Positions 1 through 5,196 of a stretch of DNA of 5,196 bases are shown here, piece by piece; position 1 is the stretch's first letter, and every line of letters starts with the position of its first letter. The stretch comes from Lachnospira sp. Its GTDB lineage: Bacteria > Bacillota > Clostridia > Lachnospirales > Lachnospiraceae. The position numbers and the translations under genes were made by a program. The stretch spans positions 1 through 5,196 of the forward strand of contig JAGAJD010000171.1 in NCBI GenBank assembly GCA_017626275.1, read 5' to 3'. The notes under the pieces are model-generated. The model made no database searches and was not told the origin of the DNA. It worked only from the letters and a program-made list of their open reading frames with translations.

Positions 1-2756
1 ACGGACTGTATCTTATAACGGGAGACACAGGAGCCGGAAAAACTACGATATTTGATGCAATCACATATGCGCTGTTTGGTGAGGCAAGCGGCAGTAACAG
101 GACAGTGGAGCTTCTTCGCAGTAAATATGCCGATTCACAAACTCCAACCTTTGTGGAAATGGATTTCATGGTGCGTGAAAAGCTTTACCATATCCGGAGA
201 AATCCCGAATATCTCCGTCCGTCCAAGAGAGGTGCGGGAAAAGAGACAAAGGAGACGGCAAAAGCAGAGTTAGTTTTTCCTGACGGAAGAACAGTTAGCG
301 GAATCGCGTCTGTGAATCATGAGGTTGAGCAGCTTCTTGGCTTAAATAAGCAGCAGTTTACACAGATTGCAATGATACCGCAGGGAGACTTTTTGAAGCT
401 TCTGCTTGCCGGAACGAAAGAAAGAATTGCGATTTTCAGGGAAATCTTTGACACAAAGAAATATGTTGATTTACAGAATGAATTAAGCAATGACACAAAA
501 AAGTTATATATTGAGCTTGAGGATTCCAAAAAAAGTATTCTCAAATATCTGAAAGATGTACAGTGCAGTGAGGACAGCGTCTATGCGGATATGCTTGAAA
601 ATGTTAAGAAAGATGAGGGAATGGGAACGCTTTCGGACACTTTAGAGCTGATAGGATATATAATTGAGCAGGACAGTGAGAAGCTTTCTGCGGCAGAAAA
701 GGCGATTGACGTCTTAAATAAAGAAATCGCAAAGCTTGATAATGACATCGGAAAGCAGGAGCATCTTGAAAATATTAAAAAAGAACTTGTTTCGGCAGAA
801 GAAGCCGTAGAGGTTTACATAAAAAAAGAGAAAGACTGTAAGCTTAGGTTTGAGGCGGCAAAAGCAGGCGCAGAAGAGAGAAGTACATTTGCGGTAAAAA
901 TAGCAGCACTTGAAAATGAACTGCCGCAGTATAAAAAGTACGGTGAACTTGAGCTTCATTTAACGGAAAAATTAAATCGGCAGAAAAATCTGACAGCTTT
1001 GATAAATGAAAAAAGAGAACAGATAGAAAAATTGGCAGAGCTTAAAGTACAGTACGGTAAAGAAAGGGAAGAGCTTAAAGACTCCCCGGCACAGCTTGAA
1101 AGAAACAGCGCCCGTCTTGAAAGCCATGAACATCAATTTACACAGCTTAAAGAGCTTACTGACAGCGTAGTGCAGACTAAAAAGCTTATCAATGAAATGT
1201 ATCTTAAAAGAAAAAATTACATGGCAGCAGTTAAGGAGTTTGAGGAGCTGCAGGCTGAATATCAAAGGCTTGAGAGTTTATATTTTGATGAGCAGGCAGG
1301 AATTTTGGCAGAAAAGCTTAAAACGGGGCAGCCGTGTCCTGTCTGTGGTTCGTTAGACCACCCTGCGCCGGCGGTGCTTAGCGGCAAAGCACCTGCAAAA
1401 AAAGAGCTTGATAAGCTGAAAGCAAGATGTGAAGAAAAGTCGAAAAAACGTTCTGAACTGAGTTCCTTATCCGGTATGGCAAAGGGACAGGCAGAGAGTG
1501 CCTATTTTGAAATGTTAAAGCGTGCAAAGCTGCTTTTAAAGCTTACAGATGAGACATTAGCCGAATGTGAGAGTGCATCTGATATATCACAGGAGACAAT
1601 GATTGCCGTGACGAAGCAGGTTAATGAAGCGGCTGAAAATATGGAAGAAGAGCTGCGTGAAAAAATGTCACTGCTTCAGACAGAAAGAAAAAGTCTTGAT
1701 AAAGCCGTAAGCAGGCAGAATGAACTGGAAAAACTGATTCCTGAATGTGAAAAAAGCCACCGAAGCAGTGAGGAAGAGCTTGCAGAGCTTATCAGGCAGC
1801 AGTCAGTGCTTGAAACGGAGGCTGTAGCTGTTAAAAATGAAATGCATAGCCTGAAGAACAGCCTTTCCTATGAAAATATAAAACAGGCAGAACAGAGCCT
1901 TAACATGGTGCGTCTTAAAAGTAAGCAGGCAGAACAGGAATATAATACGGCAGAAAAAGAGTATCGTGACTGTAAGCTTCAGCTTGAGACATCAAAAAAC
2001 AGGGTGGAGGACTTAAAGAGGCAGTTAGACGGACAGCAGTTAAAAAGTACTTCTGTTGCAGAGCTTAAAGAAGAAAGAAACAGAAAAGAACAGCAGAAAA
2101 ACGAAATGTTCGGGCAGAAAAAACAGCTTGATATAAGGCTTGAGATAAATACAAATGCTAAGCTTGAGATTGTAAAGCTTTCAGATAACATGTCGGAGCT
2201 TGAAAAAAAATATCAGTGGATGCGCGCACTCTGTAATACTGCATGCGGAACAATAAGCGGAAGACAGAAAATTATGCTTGAAACTTATGTGCAGATGGCT
2301 TTTTTTGACAGAATTATTGTGAGAGCCAACACACGTTTTATGGTAATGACAGGCGGTCAGTACGAAATGGTTCGCAGCAAGGGAAGCATGCAGGGACAAA
2401 GCGGTCTTGAACTTGACATAATTGACCATTATAATGGAACTGTAAGAAGTGTAAGGTCGCTTTCGGGAGGTGAATCCTTTAAGGCGTCACTTGCAATGGC
2501 ATTAGGTCTGTCAGATGAGATTCAGTCACAGGCGGGCGGTATTCAGATAGACACAATGTTTATTGATGAGGGCTTTGGTGCTTTAGATGAAGAATCTTTA
2601 AGACAGTCTGTCGAAGTGCTGATAAGGCTTTCAGAATCAAACCGTCTTGTGGGAATTATCTCGCATGTGTCAGAGTTAAAGGAGCGTATAGACTTGCAGA
2701 TAGCCGTCACTAAAAATAAAGAAGGCGGAAGTAGTGCAAGGATAATTTTATCGTAG
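1..2756 (+). CDS. sbcC: Exonuclease subunit SbcC (Rad50-like SMC-family ATPase), 5' end cut by window
   Basis: The frame is open from the first base (first full codon at 3) to TAG at 2754-2756, giving 917 visible residues. About 30 N-terminal residues, including the start, lie outside the window. SbcC is the ATPase partner of the SbcD nuclease; the complex opens hairpins and trims blocked DNA ends in the cytoplasm. Visible landmarks, counting the codon at 3 as residue 1: Walker A GDTGAGKT at 7-14 (bases 21-44), Q-loop IPQGDF around Gln127 (bases 375-392), a long Lys/Glu/Gln/Leu-rich coiled coil from about 150 to 440, the zinc-hook CPVC at 445-448 (bases 1335-1346), a returning coiled coil to about 750, ABC signature SLSGGE at 819-824 (bases 2457-2474), Walker B TMFIDEGFG at 851-859, D-loop ALDEE at 860-864, and the H-loop His888 in IISH. 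All ATPase motifs are intact and no frameshift is seen. Total length near 945 residues is normal for a Firmicutes SbcC. sbcD would be expected upstream, outside the window. Confidence 0.96.
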   Translation, partial: GLYLITGDTGAGKTTIFDAITYALFGEASGSNRTVELLRSKYADSQTPTFVEMDFMVREKLYHIRRNPEYLRPSKRGAGKETKETAKAELVFPDGRTVSGIASVNHEVEQLLGLNKQQFTQIAMIPQGDFLKLLLAGTKERIAIFREIFDTKKYVDLQNELSNDTKKLYIELEDSKKSILKYLKDVQCSEDSVYADMLENVKKDEGMGTLSDTLELIGYIIEQDSEKLSAAEKAIDVLNKEIAKLDNDIGKQEHLENIKKELVSAEEAVEVYIKKEKDCKLRFEAAKAGAEERSTFAVKIAALENELPQYKKYGELELHLTEKLNRQKNLTALINEKREQIEKLAELKVQYGKEREELKDSPAQLERNSARLESHEHQFTQLKELTDSVVQTKKLINEMYLKRKNYMAAVKEFEELQAEYQRLESLYFDEQAGILAEKLKTGQPCPVCGSLDHPAPAVLSGKAPAKKELDKLKARCEEKSKKRSELSSLSGMAKGQAESAYFEMLKRAKLLLKLTDETLAECESASDISQETMIAVTKQVNEAAENMEEELREKMSLLQTERKSLDKAVSRQNELEKLIPECEKSHRSSEEELAELIRQQSVLETEAVAVKNEMHSLKNSLSYENIKQAEQSLNMVRLKSKQAEQEYNTAEKEYRDCKLQLETSKNRVEDLKRQLDGQQLKSTSVAELKEERNRKEQQKNEMFGQKKQLDIRLEINTNAKLEIVKLSDNMSELEKKYQWMRALCNTACGTISGRQKIMLETYVQMAFFDRIIVRANTRFMVMTGGQYEMVRSKGSMQGQSGLELDIIDHYNGTVRSVRSLSGGESFKASLAMALGLSDEIQSQAGGIQIDTMFIDEGFGALDEESLRQSVEVLIRLSESNRLVGIISHVSELKERIDLQIAVTKNKEGGSSARIILS

Positions 2757-2778
2757 ATTATTGTATACATCAAAGAAT

Positions 2779-2783
2779 GGAGG
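2779..2783 (+). promoter_or_regulatory. Ribosome binding site (GGAGG) that fixes the antiporter start
   Basis: GGAGG lies 10 bases before the ATG at 2794. The frame stays open upstream to a TTG at 2761, but that start would put this Shine-Dalgarno sequence inside the gene and add a polar 11-residue leader ahead of the first membrane helix. The site therefore supports ATG 2794. Confidence 0.75.
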
Positions 2784-2793
2784 ATATCAATTT

Positions 2794-3792
2794 ATGACAA
2801 TTTTGCTTAACTTAGTTTTACTGCTTGCAGGTTTTGTTCTTCTGATTAAAGGAGCTGATTATTTCGTTGACGGAAGCTCGGCTGTTGCCCAAAAATTTAA
2901 AATACCGGGAGTTGTAATCGGTCTTACCATTGTTGCAATGGGAACAAGCGCGCCAGAGCTGGCAGTCAGCATTTCTGCCGCACTCACAGGTTCAAATGAG
3001 ATTGCTATAAGTAATGTAATGGGTTCTAACATATTTAACCTTGTATTGATTTTTGGTATCTGTGCGGTTATTGCGCCTGTAAGCGTTGACAGAAACATTA
3101 TGAAGAGAGATTTTCCGTTTTCAGCAGGACTTTCAGTGCTTCTGGCAGTATTGATCAGTGATATCGTTATATCGGGCAGAGAGGTTATATCGGAATCGGG
3201 AAAGCAGGTTTCAGGAAGTATTTCAAGAATTGATGCTATGATTTTGATTGTTATATTTGTGGCATATATTGTGTTTACTGTTGTTTTGGCACTTAAAAAC
3301 AGAACGCAGGAGGAGAAAAAAGCCGATTTGTCATCAATAAAATGTGTTATTTATATTTTAGGCGGAATTGCCGCAATCGTTATTGGCGGACAGCTTGTTG
3401 TAAACAGTGCAAAACAGATAGCATATGCATTTAATATGACAGAGACGCTTGTAGGACTCACGATAGTGGCAGTCGGAACTTCGCTTCCTGAGCTTGTAAC
3501 TTCTGCTGTGGCTTCACGCAAGGGACAGAGCGGAATTGCGGCGGGAAATATTATCGGCTCGAATGTATTTAATATATTGTTTATTTTGGGAGTATCCGCA
3601 TTTATTCACCCTATCACCGTATTAACGGAGTCGTTGTATGACTGTATTGTACTTATAGCATTTAATATAATTGTTTATATATTTGCCGCAACAGGCAAAA
3701 AGCTTGACCGCAAAGAGGGTGCAGTAATGATTGGTGTATATGTGCTGTACATGATATATGCGGTATGCAGAGGAATGGGCTGGCTTGCATAA
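2794..3792 (+). CDS. Calcium/sodium antiporter, CaCA family (YrbG-like)
   Basis: This 332-residue integral membrane protein should exchange Ca2+ for Na+ (possibly with K+) across the cytoplasmic membrane; the ion specificity is inferred from the family. Two alpha-repeats are plain. Alpha-1 starts at Gly43 (GLTIVAMGTSAPEL, with Glu55) and continues to SNVMGSNIFN at 73-82. Alpha-2 starts at Gly221 (GLTIVAVGTSLPEL, with Glu233) and continues to GNIIGSNVFN at 251-260. The paired Glu and Asn residues are the family's ion-binding positions. Hydrophobic segments fit about ten helices: roughly 3-22, two within 36-65 and 70-95, then 109-127, 147-167, 182-200, two in 215-268, 280-298 and 309-327. A charged loop (KNRTQEEKKAD, 168-178) separates the halves. 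Length is normal for the YrbG group. The ATG at 2794 is chosen because of the GGAGG before it and because TM1 then begins at once. The gene ends with tandem TAA TAA. It sits 37 bp after sbcC with no visible terminator or good promoter between, so cotranscription is likely. Its physiological role here is unknown. Confidence 0.93.
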   Translation: MTILLNLVLLLAGFVLLIKGADYFVDGSSAVAQKFKIPGVVIGLTIVAMGTSAPELAVSISAALTGSNEIAISNVMGSNIFNLVLIFGICAVIAPVSVDRNIMKRDFPFSAGLSVLLAVLISDIVISGREVISESGKQVSGSISRIDAMILIVIFVAYIVFTVVLALKNRTQEEKKADLSSIKCVIYILGGIAAIVIGGQLVVNSAKQIAYAFNMTETLVGLTIVAVGTSLPELVTSAVASRKGQSGIAAGNIIGSNVFNILFILGVSAFIHPITVLTESLYDCIVLIAFNIIVYIFAATGKKLDRKEGAVMIGVYVLYMIYAVCRGMGWLA

Positions 3793-3802
3793 TAAGAAGG
3801 TA

Positions 3803-3831
3803 TTTTCTTTTTATGGCATTTGTGATATAAT
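3803..3831 (+). promoter_or_regulatory. Predicted sigma-A promoter with extended -10, driving the chemoreceptor gene
   Basis: A perfect TATAAT at 3826-3831 is preceded by TGA at 3823-3825, giving the TGn extended -10 form. The -35 at the 17-bp spacing is TTTTCT (3803-3808), which matches TTGACA at only three of six bases; the extended -10 can compensate for this. Predicted transcription start is near 3838, giving a leader of about 42 bases before ATG 3880. I looked for a sigma-D (sigma-28) motility promoter here: GTGATAT resembles part of its -10, but no TAAA box lies 15 bases upstream, so sigma-A is preferred. Confidence 0.65.
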
Positions 3832-3832
3832 A

Positions 3833-3849
3833 GCTTAATAAAATTAAGC
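3833..3849. repeat. Perfect 7-bp inverted repeat at the predicted transcription start
   Basis: GCTTAAT (3833-3839), a 3-base AAA centre, then ATTAAGC (3843-3849) form an exact 17-bp palindromic site that begins one base after the -10 hexamer and spans the expected start of transcription. That position and size suit a repressor operator. As RNA it would be a weak, AT-rich hairpin with no T-run after it, so it is a poor terminator. The regulatory role is inference. Confidence 0.5.
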
Positions 3850-3868
3850 AATTTAGTGAAAATGATAC

Positions 3869-3874
3869 GGGAGG
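3869..3874 (+). promoter_or_regulatory. Ribosome binding site (GGGAGG) of the chemoreceptor gene
   Basis: GGGAGG sits 5 bases before ATG 3880. An in-frame ATG also occurs at 3862, but it has no purine-rich site upstream and would place this Shine-Dalgarno sequence within the coding region. ATG 3880 is therefore the supported start. Confidence 0.85.
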
Positions 3875-3879
3875 CGGCT

Positions 3880-5196
3880 ATGAAGAATACTGATGACAGA
3901 CTTATAATGGACTATGTGCAAAAAAAGCTTTCAGGAAAAGATTGTACAAAGCCTGATTTGAAAAACAGAGAAAGCAGAAAGCTATTGGATTATGTTGAAG
4001 TTATTATTGAAAATGAGCTGCGGGTTTATGGCACTGCAAAGGAATTAAACAGGATTTCAGCGGAGATTTCCAATTATGATGTGGAGCTTGGATTTATTTC
4101 CAAAAGAATTGCAAGGCTTTCGGGCGAATTGTTGGATTTGAGCGAATCTAATCTTGCAGTAGTTGAGCAGACTAATGCTACAATGAATCAGGTGAATGAT
4201 AATATTATTTCTGCAACCGATACATTGCAGTTTCTTGCGGACGAGAGTGCGGAGCTTACAGAAAAGAACAGTGAGAGCGGTGAACTGCTAAATGAAGTGG
4301 CACAGCTAAAGGAGAGCGTACTTGCAGATACTCATGATATGAGTGAGAGAATTGATAATCTTGTGAAACTTGTAAGAGGAGTTGAAGAAATTGTCGCGAG
4401 TGAAGGAAACATTGCCAATCAAACAAATCTGCTTGCGTTAAATGCGTCGATTGAGGCGGCAAGAGCAGGGGAACAGGGAAGAGGCTTTGCTGTTGTTGCA
4501 GATGAGGTTCGTGAGCTGGCAGATGATACAAAGAGTCAGTTAAAAGAAATGAAAGATTTCGTAGACAGAATTTACGAGGCATCTACGGCAGGACAGTACA
4601 GTACAAGAAGAACTGTTGAATCTACCGAGAAAATGAGCGAAATGATTGATTCGGTAGCCGTGACGGTTAATGAGAATATCGGACTGCTGTCAAAGGTTGT
4701 GGACAGCGTTAATGACGTTAATGACGATATGCAGCAGATAAGAGTTGCCACGGAGGAAGTCAATAAAGCTATGGAGCAATGCAGCTCTGATGCGCAGAGA
4801 GTTTCGGAGCTTTCTTCTGTTGTCAGTGAAGTTGCCGAAGAAAGTAAGGATTATGCGGGCAAGATGGAAAATATTGATGACAGATTTTCCGCATGTATCG
4901 GAAAGATTTATCTGGGACTTAATTCCGGCTTAAGTATGCTTAGCAACGATGAACTGATTACAGTTTTTGAAAATGCAAAAAAGGCACATATGGACTGGCT
5001 TGCCAAGCTGGATAACATGGTTAATGACATGATGATTCTTCCTTTGCAGATTAACTCACAAAAATGTGCATTTGGTCATTTTTATGGTGTTATCGGAATG
5101 AATTCTGTAAATAATAGTGTTATCGTAAATGAATGGAATAAAATAGGAGATGTGCATAAAAAATTCCATTCGTTAGGTGCAAAGGTTATTTCTGCG
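3880..5196 (+). CDS. Soluble methyl-accepting chemotaxis protein with C-terminal CZB zinc-binding domain, 3' end cut by window
   Basis: An uninterrupted frame of 439 codons runs from ATG 3880 to the last base with no stop. The protein should bind CheW and CheA in a cytoplasmic array and modulate flagellar control. The conserved signalling hairpin is unmistakable: [11 protein letters not shown] at 178-188, [19 protein letters not shown] at 192-210, with the turn at about Glu198. Predicted helical arms of about 145-150 residues flank it on both sides (roughly 49-198 and 198-345). The Tsr Phe373 position is Asn180, a variable site in other receptors. No hydrophobic segment long enough for a membrane helix or signal peptide is present, and residues 1-48 match no sensor domain I recognise. 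After the hairpin, residues about 362-435 match a CZB domain: His370 (AHMDW), Cys396 (KCAFGHFY), and His426 and His430 (VHKKFH), the expected 3His/1Cys zinc set. In the family, TlpD of Helicobacter has the same layout and responds to oxidants. Zinc or redox sensing here is inference. The stop is probably a short way beyond the window. Confidence 0.93.
   Translation, partial: MKNTDDRLIMDYVQKKLSGKDCTKPDLKNRESRKLLDYVEVIIENELRVYGTAKELNRISAEISNYDVELGFISKRIARLSGELLDLSESNLAVVEQTNATMNQVNDNIISATDTLQFLADESAELTEKNSESGELLNEVAQLKESVLADTHDMSERIDNLVKLVRGVEEIVASEGNIANQTNLLALNASIEAARAGEQGRGFAVVADEVRELADDTKSQLKEMKDFVDRIYEASTAGQYSTRRTVESTEKMSEMIDSVAVTVNENIGLLSKVVDSVNDVNDDMQQIRVATEEVNKAMEQCSSDAQRVSELSSVVSEVAEESKDYAGKMENIDDRFSACIGKIYLGLNSGLSMLSNDELITVFENAKKAHMDWLAKLDNMVNDMMILPLQINSQKCAFGHFYGVIGMNSVNNSVIVNEWNKIGDVHKKFHSLGAKVISA

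Noticed and set aside
2761..2793. A longer antiporter start at TTG 2761, adding 11 residues
   Set aside because: The GGAGG at 2779-2783 would then lie inside the gene, the codon is a weak start only 4 bases after the sbcC stop, and the extra residues are polar and unlike the family's N terminus.
3794..3812. Possible terminator after the antiporter: AAGAA and TTCTT arms followed by TTT
   Set aside because: The stem is only 5 bp with one G-C pair, and the T-run is short and interrupted; it is too weak to call. It also overlaps the predicted -35 region.
3862..3879. An alternative in-frame ATG at 3862 for the chemoreceptor
   Set aside because: It has no upstream ribosome binding site, whereas ATG 3880 is 5 bases after GGGAGG.
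4256..4582. A 108-codon open frame on the minus strand
   Set aside because: It lies opposite the most conserved part of the chemoreceptor hairpin, encodes a low-complexity Leu/Gln/His/Ser-rich product, and is a shadow of the + strand gene.
4708..4725. Tandem GTTAATGAC GTTAATGAC repeat
   Set aside because: It is two copies of a Val-Asn-Asp codon run within the receptor's helical arm; too short to mean anything by itself.
4745..4933. A 62-codon open frame on the plus strand in another frame
   Set aside because: It is fully inside the chemoreceptor gene, has no ribosome binding site and resembles nothing known.

Overview
The window reads as ordinary chromosomal DNA from a low-GC Gram-positive anaerobe, most likely a motile clostridium of the Lachnospiraceae type. 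This is an inference from three things: AT-rich composition (about 40% GC by eye, with many AGA, ATA and CTT codons), strong purine-rich ribosome binding sites (GGAGG, GGGAGG), and the character of the proteins. No species can be named from the sequence alone.

All three genes are on the + strand. (1) Positions 1-2756 hold almost all of sbcC, the ATPase/coiled-coil subunit of the SbcCD (Mre11-Rad50 type) DNA repair nuclease. The 5' end is cut by the window just upstream of the Walker A motif. (2) After a 37-bp gap, positions 2794-3792 encode a complete 332-residue calcium/sodium antiporter of the CaCA family, with both alpha-repeats intact. The short gap has no visible terminator, so the antiporter may be read from the sbcC transcript. 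(3) An 87-bp spacer (3793-3879) carries an extended -10 promoter, a perfect 7-bp inverted repeat close to the predicted transcription start, and a strong ribosome binding site. (4) From 3880 to the window end runs a 439-codon open frame for a soluble methyl-accepting chemotaxis protein. It has no transmembrane segment and ends in a CZB (chemoreceptor zinc-binding) domain. The window cuts its 3' end.

The genes do not form an obvious functional pathway: DNA end and hairpin processing, cation export, and cytoplasmic chemosensing. The first two look like a loosely coupled transcription unit; the third has its own promoter. The most notable items are the cytoplasmic CZB chemoreceptor, whose four expected zinc ligands are all visible, and the palindrome downstream of its promoter. 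I saw no RNA genes, mobile elements, CRISPR arrays or evidence of a new multi-gene system.
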